Numbered from the stretch's first letter, positions 8,995 through 16,820 are shown. The stretch: DNA of 32,864 bases from Moraxellaceae bacterium (GCA_014378805.1 JACMMY010000189.1:1-32864); one strand, 5' to 3'. The notes: generated by a model from the letters alone, not told the origin. A program made the numbers and translations.

Positions 8995-9537
8995 TTAGGG
9001 GGCTTCCCAGCCTTTTTGAACTTGCGAAAAGTCGCAATTAAGCGCCGTTAATGCCGCAATTCCAATTGGACCAAATGCTTCAATTTTTAAATGTCGCGTG
9101 ATATCGTCATCCGCAATTTGTAAGGTTAACTGCAAATCAGCGGCAGGAATGACTGACTCACCTTTTTGTGGCCATTCAATCAATATTAACGCATTGCGAT
9201 CATCCAAATAATCACGAATTCCCATTAGCTCGAGTTCAAAGGGATCATTTAAACGATATAAATCAAAATGAAAAACGGACTGTCCCTTAATCTGGTAAGG
9301 TTCAACCAAAGTATACGTTGGACTTTTGACAGCGCCGATATGACCTTTTTCCTGTAGCAAAGCGCGCGTAAAGGTTGTTTTCCCCGCGCCTAAACCACCG
9401 ATTAAATAAATCACTCCAGCCGGAAAAACCTGTGCAAGTTGTGAGGCAATTTTGGACGTTGCGACTTCATCTGTCAGCTCAATATAGCGTACAGTAGGAA
9501 GATCAAATGTTGACTGGGTATTCAAAGTATCCGTCAT
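8995..9537 (-). CDS. tsaE: tRNA threonylcarbamoyladenosine ATPase TsaE
   Basis: ATPase partner of TsaB/TsaD in making t6A37 on tRNAs that read ANN codons. From the ATG at 9537 the protein has 180 residues; the frame is open to a TTG four codons earlier, which is less likely. The Walker A motif GGLGAGKTT lies at 47-55, followed by SPTYTLVEPY, HFDLYRL (90-96) and the Walker-B-like LILIEWP. It heads a tightly packed minus-strand operon with mutL and miaA. The genes that often flank tsaE in enterics (an NAD(P)HX repair enzyme and amiB) are missing here. Together with MiaA it makes this a tRNA position-37 modification operon. Confidence 0.92.
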   Translation of the reverse strand: MTDTLNTQSTFDLPTVRYIELTDEVATSKIASQLAQVFPAGVIYLIGGLGAGKTTFTRALLQEKGHIGAVKSPTYTLVEPYQIKGQSVFHFDLYRLNDPFELELMGIRDYLDDRNALILIEWPQKGESVIPAADLQLTLQIADDDITRHLKIEAFGPIGIAALTALNCDFSQVQKGWEAP

Positions 9538-9669
9538 GTTACTCAGCAAATAAACGATGCAATAAAAACAGATTATACCATGTGAAGATTTTTCAACGAC
9601 ATTGGATTTCGAAATCGAATATTTTCATTGCAAATCTTTCATTAAAAATTATTAGCAGGAAATAGTTGC

Positions 9670-10566
9670 TTAAAAAAGAGCAACAACTACACCTAGCCAA
9701 ACAGCGCGCCCAACCCAGCAATTATTCAAAAAGGCTTTAAAGGTATGCGCAGGCAACCGATCACGGGTCTGTAAATACTGTAGCCCAAATAGGATAAAGG
9801 CAATGACCAATCCAATATAGGCTGGAATACTCAAATTCAACAGATAAAACACGATCGCCATCAATGTCAAAAACAGTAACTGCAAAAAACCAATGATCAA
9901 TAAATCATTATTGGCAAACAGAATGGCTGTTGACTTAATTCCAGCTTTTAAATCATCTTCGCGATCAGTCATGGCATATTGTGTGTCATAGGCAACTGTC
10001 CAACATAAATTAGCTATATATAACAACCAACAAACCAAGTCTGGCGTTTGACCTTGCGCCACAAAAGCCATTGGAATCGCCCAAGAAAAAGCAGCACCTA
10101 AAACAAACTGCGGCAAATACGTCCAGCGTTTCATAAAAGGATAAAGCGTTGCTAAAAAAACAGCACCGAAAGCCCAATAAAGCGTTTCTAATGGCAGGAA
10201 TAGTAATAACGAAGCACTCAGCGCAATGAGTACCGCAAAGAGTATTAATGCGCTTTTTGATGAAACCTTGCCGCTCGCTAGGGGTCGATTCTTTGTTCGT
10301 TCGACTTTTCCATCGACATGACGATCTGCGAAATCGTTAATCACACAGCCCGCTGATCGCATCAATACAACGCCGAGTGAAAAAACCAATAAAATTAACC
10401 ATGAAGGATGAAGTACAAACGTTTTTGTTCCGGCTAACCAAACCGCCCATAACGTTGGCCAAAGTAATAGCTCAATACCCACAGGTCGATCTAACCGCGT
10501 AAGTTGCACATAAGCAAACAGGCGTTCTTGCCAAGTAATCGATTGAGTGTGCACAGGAGAACTCAT
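9670..10566 (-). CDS. ubiA: 4-hydroxybenzoate polyprenyltransferase UbiA
   Basis: Integral membrane prenyltransferase that attaches the polyprenyl tail to 4-hydroxybenzoate, the product of UbiC next door. From the ATG at 10566 it has 298 residues with about eight or nine hydrophobic helices. The first Asp-rich motif, NDFADRHVD (77-85), is followed by KVERTKNRPLASG; the second, DREDD, lies in AMTDREDDLKAGIKSTA. Both bind the Mg-diphosphate. The frame also opens at a TTG one codon earlier. It is the last gene of DUF4124-ubiC-ubiA, 34 bases after ubiC. No clear terminator is seen in the 132 bases before tsaE. Confidence 0.95.
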   Translation of the reverse strand: MSSPVHTQSITWQERLFAYVQLTRLDRPVGIELLLWPTLWAVWLAGTKTFVLHPSWLILLVFSLGVVLMRSAGCVINDFADRHVDGKVERTKNRPLASGKVSSKSALILFAVLIALSASLLLFLPLETLYWAFGAVFLATLYPFMKRWTYLPQFVLGAAFSWAIPMAFVAQGQTPDLVCWLLYIANLCWTVAYDTQYAMTDREDDLKAGIKSTAILFANNDLLIIGFLQLLFLTLMAIVFYLLNLSIPAYIGLVIAFILFGLQYLQTRDRLPAHTFKAFLNNCWVGRAVWLGVVVALF

Positions 10567-10600
10567 CAAAAGCTCGCTTTCAAAAGTAATATAAAAGGTT

Positions 10601-11167
10601 TTATTGACTCAATGCTTCCATAAAAGCAGGTAAAAATGTTTCTTGTACTAACAAATATTTATGATGCCAGACATAGGTTGTTCTACGCGTCCAACCCTCG
10701 TTAAGTTTCGAAAGTTGTCTAGACTTTCGTTGCTGATACTTAGGCACAATTTGCACACCCGCGCGCTCAAACAACACGGATCCTAATGAGCGATTTTTTA
10801 ACAATTTTAGTCGTCGACCCGAACCTCTTAATGTCCGTAATGGCATGACACTACGTGCGTGCACCCACGGCTCTAGATCATTACCATATAACAGCACTTC
10901 ACGAACCCAGACACGTTGTGAAGGCTTGATATTGAGCGGTTTAATTTCATCACGCTTTGGATGCTGAAGAGATTCTTGCAAAGGTAAAACACGAAATTGA
11001 CCATTTGCATGAGCACGTATCTGCTGAGTCAATGAACCTTGTGCTAATAACCAAGCTCTAATTGACGGTGAAGCAGAATCTAATAAGTCATGATGCTTAT
11101 TTTTAACAGTAAACCAGCGCGTCATATGCTGATGCTCAGCATACTTGCGCAAAGATGCTGAACTCAT
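10601..11167 (-). CDS. ubiC: Chorismate lyase UbiC
   Basis: Cytoplasmic enzyme that splits chorismate into 4-hydroxybenzoate and pyruvate, the committed step of ubiquinone synthesis. The segments WVREVLLYGNDLEPWVHARS and LLVQETFLPAF align with E. coli WLREILL...EPWLAGR and LLLTELFLPA, including the catalytic Arg and Glu regions. I take the ATG at 11167, one base after the preceding gene's TAG, giving 188 residues; the frame extends upstream to a TTG at 11200 inside that gene. The N-terminus is about 20 residues longer than in E. coli, so a later ATG at 11125 is an alternative. The protein is unusually basic through its second half. Confidence 0.88.
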   Translation of the reverse strand: MSSASLRKYAEHQHMTRWFTVKNKHHDLLDSASPSIRAWLLAQGSLTQQIRAHANGQFRVLPLQESLQHPKRDEIKPLNIKPSQRVWVREVLLYGNDLEPWVHARSVMPLRTLRGSGRRLKLLKNRSLGSVLFERAGVQIVPKYQQRKSRQLSKLNEGWTRRTTYVWHHKYLLVQETFLPAFMEALSQ

Positions 11168-11168
11168 C

Positions 11169-11777
11169 CTAAGGTTTTTTTCCGACTGGAGGTTTTCCAA
11201 TAGGCGCTTGTTGCTTTACATTACTTTGAAGTACATTGAAAGAAACCGATTTAGACATCAATACTCGTCCACTAGCGTTCACAATTTTTGCCGAAAATTG
11301 ATGCTGACCCCGCTCCATTTCTTCGGTTGAACCATGATCAGTCGCGGGTTTTCCATCGACTAAAAGTACCAAGTGATCACCGTTCTTTAAATCTGGCTTG
11401 ACTTGCACATTCGCAGAAAATGCATCTGCGGTACGTCGATAAGTTTGATCTGCTGTAGGTGAAATTATCGTCAGTGTGTAATTTTCGGCACGAGAGAGTG
11501 GAGCCGCCTTTGGATCAGTTTCTAATGTACTTGCGATTAATTCTGGACTCATCGCTGGCACCGTTGCTAATGGCGGAACGCTAATCAATTTTGCAGCTTT
11601 ATCAGGGACATCACTAAAACTTACATTACCATCCGCATCCACTTTTTTATAAACAGCCGCACCTGCTAACTGACTACTTAAAACAGTTGCCGTAAAAAAA
11701 CCCACTAGCATCATCCTCGCTAGCAATTTTGGTTTTATACCTATTGCAACTCTATTCATGCGTTCAAAAGTTTTCAT
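11169..11777 (-). CDS. DUF4124 domain envelope protein
   Basis: Protein of unknown function with 202 residues from the ATG at 11777 (a TTG three codons upstream is also in frame). An uncleaved anchor or signal sequence occupies about 20-40, with a likely cleavage after AGA. The DUF4124 motif AAVYKKVDADGNVSFSDVP follows directly. The middle (about 100-185) resembles a small beta-sandwich with LVLLVDGKPA and GQHQFSAKIVNASGRVL, and the tail is Pro/Lys-rich (IGKPPVGKKP). Proteins of this type often lie between glnA and ntrBC in pseudomonads; here it follows glnA after a terminator and leads into ubiC-ubiA. Location is probably periplasmic. No enzymatic residue pattern is evident. Confidence 0.75.
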   Translation of the reverse strand: MKTFERMNRVAIGIKPKLLARMMLVGFFTATVLSSQLAGAAVYKKVDADGNVSFSDVPDKAAKLISVPPLATVPAMSPELIASTLETDPKAAPLSRAENYTLTIISPTADQTYRRTADAFSANVQVKPDLKNGDHLVLLVDGKPATDHGSTEEMERGQHQFSAKIVNASGRVLMSKSVSFNVLQSNVKQQAPIGKPPVGKKP

Positions 11778-11855
11778 CGTAGGCAAATCCTATGCGAATT
11801 AATAATCTTATTGTAAACCACAAAGCTAAAGAATTAAGTATGAATATCATGAATT

Positions 11856-11870
11856 GAATCATAATGATTC
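11856..11870. promoter_or_regulatory. Perfect 7-1-7 palindrome upstream of the DUF4124-ubiC-ubiA operon
   Basis: GAATCAT-A-ATGATTC is fully symmetric and lies 79 bases upstream of the DUF4124 start, between the glnA terminator and the gene. Size and form suit a dimeric repressor site. It shares AATCAT with the palindrome before lptD. The regulator is unknown. Confidence 0.4.
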
Positions 11871-11910
11871 TGGAAGCTAAATCTAAACCATATTGATCAA
11901 AACGCCAATA

Positions 11911-11940
11911 AAAAAAGGCCTGCAGTGCAGGCCTTTTTTT
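11911..11940. terminator. Strong terminator after glnA
   Basis: GGCCTG (11917-11922) pairs with CAGGCC (11928-11933) around a 5-base loop, with A- and T-runs on both sides that lengthen the stem. It lies 17 bases past the glnA stop and separates glnA from the DUF4124 operon; the flanking runs make it work in both directions. Confidence 0.92.
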
Positions 11941-11956
11941 ATCAATGAACTACAAA

Positions 11957-13366
11957 TTAACAGCTGTAATACATTTCGAACTCAACAGGGTGAGTTGTTG
12001 TGTTCAAGCGACGAACTTCTTCCATTTTAAGATCGATATACGCATCAAGCATCGGCTTAGTGAATACACCACCTTTTAACAAGAACTCATGGTCAGCTTT
12101 TAACGCATCAAGAGCCATTTCAAGTGAATGAGCCACTGTTGGGATCAACGCTTCTTCTTCAGGTGGCAAGTCGTACAGATTTTTGTCTGCAGCTGCGCCA
12201 GGATGGATCTTGTTTTGGATGCCGTCAAGACCAGCCATTAACAATGCAGCAAATGCCAAGTATGGATTAGCAACTGGATCTGGGAAACGCGCTTCAATAC
12301 GACGACCTTTAGGATTCGCAACATATGGAATACGAATAGATGCTGAGCGATTGCGTGCTGAGTAAGCAAGCATAATCGGTGCTTCATAATGTGGCACAAG
12401 GCGCTTGTAGCTGTTTGTTGCTGGATTGGTGATCGCATTCAATGCACGTGCGTGCTTGATGATACCGCCGATGAAAAACAGTGCTGTTTCTGACAAACCT
12501 GCATATTCATCACCCGCAAAGGTGTTAACGCCATTTTTACTAATTGACATATGTACATGCATACCTGAACCATTATCACCAACCATTGGTTTAGGCATAA
12601 AGGTTGCAGTTTTGCCATGCTCATGGGCAACGTTTAATACTGCATATTTAAAGACCTGAACTTCATCAGCTTTACGTACGAGTGTATTAAATGACACGCC
12701 AATTTCAAGCTGACAAGAGGCGACTTCGTGATGCTGTACTTCAACTTTGCCTTCACCAAGCATTGCTTCAATCGCTTCACACATTGCCACACGCATATCT
12801 TGGCTGCTGTCTACAGGCGGAACTGGGAAATAACCACCTTTAACGCGTGGGCGATGACCTGAGTTACCACCTTCGTAGTCTTTGTTGGTCGACCATGCAG
12901 CTTCTTCAGCATAAATTGTGTGACGTGCACCTGACATGTCAATGTCAAATTTCACTTCATCAAACACAAAGAATTCTGGCTCTGGGCCAAAATATGCAGT
13001 ATCACCGATACCCGTAGATTTGAGGTATTCTTCTGCGCGACGTGCGATAGAACGTGGATCACGCTCGTAACCTTGCATGGTTGATGGCTCGATCACATCA
13101 CATGTCACCACGACTGTTGGTGCAGAGAAGAACGGGTCCATGAACGCTGTTTCTGGATCAGGTAAGAGAATCATGTCCGATGCTTCGATGCCTTTCCAAC
13201 CCGCAACTGAAGAACCGTCAAACATTTTACCGTCAACAAATGTGCTTTCATCTACGGTGTGTGCTGGAAAGCTCACATGCTGCTCTTTACCACGCGTGTC
13301 GGTAAAACGGAAATCGACCCATTCCGCTTCATTTTCTTTAATCAGATTGAGGACCTTGTTGCTCAT
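11957..13366 (-). CDS. glnA: Type I glutamine synthetase GlnA
   Basis: Dodecameric enzyme making glutamine from glutamate, ammonia and ATP; the main entry for nitrogen. The length (469) matches the E. coli enzyme. Visible motifs are MFDGSSVAGWKGI, FGPEPEFFVFD (metal ligands), NGSGMHVHMS (ammonia/glutamate site), NPATNSYKRLVP and the R-containing IRIPYV. Tyr398 in NLYDLPPEE is the adenylylation site used by GlnE, so it is a GSI-beta enzyme controlled after translation. ATG start with GGAG about 12 bases upstream. It stands alone: a strong terminator follows and 466 bases of non-coding DNA precede it, with a sigma-54 promoter and NtrC-like sites. ntrB/ntrC do not follow it here. Confidence 0.97.
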   Translation of the reverse strand: MSNKVLNLIKENEAEWVDFRFTDTRGKEQHVSFPAHTVDESTFVDGKMFDGSSVAGWKGIEASDMILLPDPETAFMDPFFSAPTVVVTCDVIEPSTMQGYERDPRSIARRAEEYLKSTGIGDTAYFGPEPEFFVFDEVKFDIDMSGARHTIYAEEAAWSTNKDYEGGNSGHRPRVKGGYFPVPPVDSSQDMRVAMCEAIEAMLGEGKVEVQHHEVASCQLEIGVSFNTLVRKADEVQVFKYAVLNVAHEHGKTATFMPKPMVGDNGSGMHVHMSISKNGVNTFAGDEYAGLSETALFFIGGIIKHARALNAITNPATNSYKRLVPHYEAPIMLAYSARNRSASIRIPYVANPKGRRIEARFPDPVANPYLAFAALLMAGLDGIQNKIHPGAAADKNLYDLPPEEEALIPTVAHSLEMALDALKADHEFLLKGGVFTKPMLDAYIDLKMEEVRRLNTTTHPVEFEMYYSC

Positions 13367-13540
13367 GCTTACTATGCTCCAGCGCTAGAAAAATCAATAA
13401 AAAAATCAATGCAACAACTTATATCGTAAAACAGTTGCTAGTTACTCATCGACCAAATGCAACTTATGCCATTCGGCTCAAGCCCACATTAAGAAGATTT
13501 CAACAACATCAACACTTTTGATAAAAACGATGAATACTCT

Positions 13541-13557
13541 AAGCAAAGGACGTACCA
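13541..13557 (-). promoter_or_regulatory. Sigma-54 (-24/-12) promoter of glnA
   Basis: On the minus strand the bases read TGGTACG-N4-TTTGCTT. This matches the RpoN consensus TGGCACG-N4-TTGCW at every defined position except C to T, with GG and GC exactly 12 apart. The predicted start is near 13531, leaving a leader of about 165 bases. The 466-base gap 13367-13832 otherwise holds only the two NtrC-like sites below; no other gene signal is seen in it. Confidence 0.7.
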
Positions 13558-13710
13558 AAATAGACCACTAATACGAATTTGCCTTAAATCAGTCCATTGA
13601 AATCAAGTGTTTCTTACCTTTAACAACACATCAAACTCATTTTTTGATTATACCGCATGACATACATACGTATATCAGAAATGCTTAGACTCAATCTAAA
13701 TAAAACAATA

Positions 13711-13727
13711 TGAATCATTTTGGTGCA
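13711..13727. promoter_or_regulatory. NtrC-like enhancer site A of glnA
   Basis: TGAATC-ATTTT-GGTGCA against the NtrC consensus TGCACC-N5-GGTGCA: right half 6/6, left half 4/6. Its centre is about 188 bases upstream of the predicted sigma-54 start, a normal enhancer distance. The site is seen; NtrC binding is inferred. Confidence 0.5.
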
Positions 13728-13753
13728 AAAAATAAAACACACCTCGCCTAATT

Positions 13754-13770
13754 TGCACCAAAAAGAAGCA
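13754..13770. promoter_or_regulatory. NtrC-like enhancer site B of glnA
   Basis: TGCACC-AAAAA-GAAGCA: left half 6/6, right half 4/6 of the NtrC consensus. Centre to centre it is 43 bases from site A, about four helical turns, so both sites would face the same side of the DNA. The strong halves of the two sites form the visible inverted repeat. Confidence 0.5.
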
Positions 13771-13832
13771 TCAAATTAATTTGTAGATAAGAATGCACCC
13801 ATTGCACACTCTTATCTGAACAATAAACGAGC

Positions 13833-14876
13833 TCACTTCGCTGCGTAGCGACTTGACATTTTCTCAAGTGAGATAGGATTAATTTTACTTGCGTTGCCTG
13901 ATGTACCAAATTGGTTATAACGATCAATACAAACGTCGCGCATTGCTTTGACCGTTTCACCAAAGAATTTACGTGGATCAAATTCTGATGGATGTTCCGC
14001 CATAAAGCGGCGCATTGCACCTGTAGAAGCCAAACGCAAATCTGTATCAATATTCACTTTTCTCACGCCATACTTAATGGCTTCAACGATTTGCTCAACT
14101 GGCACGCCATAAGTTTCTTTAATGTCGCCGCCATGTTCATTGATAATTTGCAACCATTCTTGGGGAACTGAGCTTGAACCGTGCATAACCAAATGAGTAT
14201 TTGGAATCTTTGCGTGAATCTCTTTAATGCGATCAATCGCTAAAATATCGACTGTTGGTGGACGAGTGAATTTATATGCACCGTGGCTCGTACCAATCGC
14301 AATCGCCAAAGCGTCAACGTTAGTATCTGCTACAAATTGAGCAGCCTCTTCGACTGTCGTTAGCAATTGGGAGTGATCTAAGACACCCTCTGCGCCTACG
14401 CCATCTTCTTCACCAGCCATACCAGTTTCTAAGCTACCTAGGCAACCAATTTCACCTTCAACAGAAACACCACAGGCATGAGCTAATTTAACCACTTCAC
14501 GGGTTACATTGACGTTGTATTCATAATTCGTGGGCGTTTTACCATCGGTATTGAGTGAGCCATCCATCATGACTGAGCTAAAGCCCAGTTGGATTGAACG
14601 TTGGCAAATTTCTGGACTGGTCCCGTGATCTTGATGCATAACGACAGGAATATGTGGCCACTCTTCAATAGCGGCTAAAATCAAATGACGTAAGAACGGT
14701 GCACCCGCATATTTACGTGCGCCCGCACTGGCTTGAACAATAACAGGAGAATTTGTTTTATCCGCAGCTTCCATAATGGCGCGCATTTGTTCGAGATTAT
14801 TGACGTTGAATGCTGGAACGCCATAGCTATGTTCAGCAGCATGATCAAGCAATTGGCGTAACGAAATAAGTGCCAT
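13833..14876 (-). CDS. fba: Class II fructose-bisphosphate aldolase
   Basis: Zinc-dependent aldolase joining dihydroxyacetone phosphate and glyceraldehyde 3-phosphate; here mainly gluconeogenic if the host is Acinetobacter-like. From the ATG at 14876 (MALISLRQLLDHAAEHSYG, the usual start) it has 347 residues; 18 more codons upstream are open but unlike the family. Metal and substrate motifs are VVMHQDHGTSPE, GEIGCLGSLETG, IAIGTSHGAYK, LVMHGSSS and KVNIDTDLRLA. AGAG lies about 8 bases before the start. It belongs to the class II type of about 345 residues found next to pgk in pseudomonads. A small lipoprotein gene and a terminator separate it from pgk here, so it has its own transcript. Confidence 0.95.
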   Translation of the reverse strand: MALISLRQLLDHAAEHSYGVPAFNVNNLEQMRAIMEAADKTNSPVIVQASAGARKYAGAPFLRHLILAAIEEWPHIPVVMHQDHGTSPEICQRSIQLGFSSVMMDGSLNTDGKTPTNYEYNVNVTREVVKLAHACGVSVEGEIGCLGSLETGMAGEEDGVGAEGVLDHSQLLTTVEEAAQFVADTNVDALAIAIGTSHGAYKFTRPPTVDILAIDRIKEIHAKIPNTHLVMHGSSSVPQEWLQIINEHGGDIKETYGVPVEQIVEAIKYGVRKVNIDTDLRLASTGAMRRFMAEHPSEFDPRKFFGETVKAMRDVCIDRYNQFGTSGNASKINPISLEKMSSRYAAK

Positions 14877-14936
14877 AACTGAAAACTCTTTATGAAAACG
14901 ATGTGAAAGTTTTATGAATCTGATTTGCAAAAAAGC

Positions 14937-14948
14937 AATCTGCAGATT
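14937..14948. promoter_or_regulatory. 12-bp palindrome upstream of fba
   Basis: AATCTGCAGATT is perfectly self-complementary and lies about 60 bases before the fba start, where a promoter would sit. It could be a regulator site or chance; no known regulator consensus fits. Confidence 0.25.
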
Positions 14949-15031
14949 CTAACCTACTTGAATCCTTTTTGGATGAGGTTTTGACTGATTTTATTTAGAG
15001 AAGTTTGTATGATTGATAAAATGCTAGACAT

Positions 15032-15060
15032 AAAAAACCCCGCAATCAGCGAGGTTTTTT
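15032..15060. terminator. Terminator after the Ala-rich lipoprotein gene
   Basis: CCCCGC (15038-15043) pairs with GCGAGG (15049-15054) with one internal mismatch and a 5-base loop. A6 before and T6 after allow action on both strands. It lies about 70 bases past the lipoprotein stop on the minus strand and isolates fba from it. Confidence 0.8.
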
Positions 15061-15128
15061 AATTTTATTTTTTGACTTAGATATACTTTACTCAAAACTC
15101 AAGTAAAGCGAATCTTTAAAAAATTAAA

Positions 15129-15485
15129 TTATTTAGATTCTTTAATTTTGTCAGCTGTTGCTTGTGCAGTGTTCGCAGTTGCTTGTGCTGCATTTGCTGC
15201 TGCATCTTTTACGTTCGCTTCAGTTGCACCCGCTACGTTTGCAGTTGCGTCAGCAGCTTTGTTTGCAGCTTCTGCGGTGGCATCAGCAGCTTTAGTCGCG
15301 CTGTCAGCAACTGATGACGTTGCAGCTTGTGCAGCATCAGCAGCACTTGCTACGCCAGCAGCCGCATTATCCGCAGTTGCAGCAACAGAACTTGCAGCAT
15401 TATCAGCAGCAGTTTTGGTTTTGTCACATGCAGTCAAAGCCAAAGGAAGAGCCAAAGCAGCAACGAGAAGGATCGAAGTTTTCAT
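15129..15485 (-). CDS. Small alanine-rich lipoprotein
   Basis: The 118-residue product has a short signal peptide ending in the lipobox LTAC with C20, so it should be lipid-anchored. The rest is nearly half alanine with regularly spaced Asp, Asn, Thr, Lys and Glu in loose 11-residue units such as ADATAEAANKA and ADATANVAGAT. This predicts a long amphipathic helix or coiled coil, reminiscent of Lpp/OprI-type or LEA-like proteins. No Lpp C-terminal lysine context is evident beyond KIKESK. ATG start with AGGAAA 7 bases upstream. It lies between pgk and fba with its own terminator. No enzymatic function is suggested; an envelope-structural or stress role is a guess. The opposite strand is open only because of GCN repeats. 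Confidence 0.8.
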   Translation of the reverse strand: MKTSILLVAALALPLALTACDKTKTAADNAASSVAATADNAAAGVASAADAAQAATSSVADSATKAADATAEAANKAADATANVAGATEANVKDAAANAAQATANTAQATADKIKESK

Positions 15486-15632
15486 ATGTATTTCCTGTAA
15501 TAATTAAAAATTAAGTCGCTAAGACCTGCTCTGAGAATAGCACAGCATATATGACAGAAAAAATACGATGTAACAAAACAACGCATTTCTCAGTAGCTTA
15601 AATACAGAAAAAGCAAAGAAAAATATTCCGAC

Positions 15633-16820
15633 TTAGTCACAACGTGTTAATAAAATCGCGACAGCAGGAAGTACTTTACCTTCAACAAATTCAAGAAATG
15701 CACCGCCACCTGTTGATATATAACCTATTTTATCTGCAACGTCATATTTATCAATTGCTGCCAAAGTATCACCACCGCCTGCAATCGAGAAACCCTTGCT
15801 CGTTGCAATGGCTTCTGCAAGCGCTTTAGTCCCATAACCAAATGCATCAACTTCAAATACGCCGACGGGACCATTCCATAGGATGGTCTTGGCTTGTTCG
15901 ATTGAGGTGGCAAAATGAGCTGCTGTGTCTACACCAATATCTAAAATCATATCTGTGTCGCCAATATCCGCAACATTCTTTGTAACAGGCGTGCTATTTG
16001 CAACAAACGCCATAAAGTCGCCGCTTAAATTTTGCGCATCAATAACGACTACATCAGTCGGTAGTGGAACGCTGACTTTGCTTGCAATTGCCTTTGCAGT
16101 TTCAATTAAATCTGGTTCGTATAATGACTTACCGACATTGTACCCAGCTGCAGCTAAAAAAGTATTTGCAATACCGCCACCCACAATAATCTGATCACAG
16201 ACACTTGCTAATGACGTTAAGACATCTAGCTTGGTTGATACTTTTGAGCCAGCAACGATAGCAACCATTGGTTTTTGAGGAGATTGCATAGCGCGACCGA
16301 GTGCATCAAGCTCTGCCGCCAACAGTGGACCTGCACACGCAATTTTAGCGTAACGCGCTACGCCTTCGGTTGAGGCTTCTGCACGATGCGCGGTACCAAA
16401 TGCATCCATCACAAAGACATCGCAAAGGGCTGCATATTTTTGCGCTAAATCTAAATTATTTTTCTTTTCACCCGTATTAAAGCGTACGTTTTCAAGTAAG
16501 ACGACTTGACCAACTTTAATATCTACACCGTTTAGGTAATCAGTCACTAACTGTACATCTTGACCCAATGCATTAGACAAATAAGCTGCCACAGGTGCCA
16601 AAGAGTTTTCTACACTTTGTTCACCTTCAGTCGGGCGACCAAGATGTGAACACACAATCACTGCGGCGCCTTGCGCAAGCGCTGCTTTAATCGTTGGTAA
16701 TGCTGCACGTAAACGCGCATCGCTCGTAATTTGACTGTTTTTCACAGGAACATTTAGATCTTCGCGGATCAATACACGCTGACCTGTTAAATCTAAATCT
16801 GTCATTCGTTTGAAATTCAT
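15633..16820 (-). CDS. pgk: Phosphoglycerate kinase
   Basis: Interconverts 1,3-bisphosphoglycerate plus ADP and 3-phosphoglycerate plus ATP. I take the ATG at 16820 (MNFKRMTDLDL), which aligns with E. coli MSVIKMTDLDL, giving 395 residues; ATG and TTG codons 9 and 15 bases upstream are also in frame. The substrate motifs IREDLNVPV and SHLGRPTEGE lie in the N-domain. GSKVSTKLDVL, GGGIANTF, WNGPVGVFE and GGGDTLAAID form the nucleotide domain, and the protein ends with STGGGAFLEFVEGK. The upstream region (16821-17011) is shared with the divergent DUF421 gene. Confidence 0.96.
   Translation of the reverse strand: MNFKRMTDLDLTGQRVLIREDLNVPVKNSQITSDARLRAALPTIKAALAQGAAVIVCSHLGRPTEGEQSVENSLAPVAAYLSNALGQDVQLVTDYLNGVDIKVGQVVLLENVRFNTGEKKNNLDLAQKYAALCDVFVMDAFGTAHRAEASTEGVARYAKIACAGPLLAAELDALGRAMQSPQKPMVAIVAGSKVSTKLDVLTSLASVCDQIIVGGGIANTFLAAAGYNVGKSLYEPDLIETAKAIASKVSVPLPTDVVVIDAQNLSGDFMAFVANSTPVTKNVADIGDTDMILDIGVDTAAHFATSIEQAKTILWNGPVGVFEVDAFGYGTKALAEAIATSKGFSIAGGGDTLAAIDKYDVADKIGYISTGGGAFLEFVEGKVLPAVAILLTRCD

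Noticed and set aside
13459..13475. Second sigma-54-like sequence TGGCATAAGTTGCA (minus strand) before glnA
   Set aside because: The GG-GC spacing is 10, two short of the strict spacing needed; the element at 13541-13557 has the right spacing.
13718..13763. 12-base inverted repeat read as a terminator for fba
   Set aside because: The 22-base loop and absence of a T-run after the stem argue against it; the arms fit two NtrC-like sites better.
15148..15507. Long open frame on the plus strand opposite the Ala-rich lipoprotein, itself Ala-rich
   Set aside because: It is the complement of a GCN-rich repeat; the minus-strand protein has a signal peptide, lipobox and RBS, while this frame has none.
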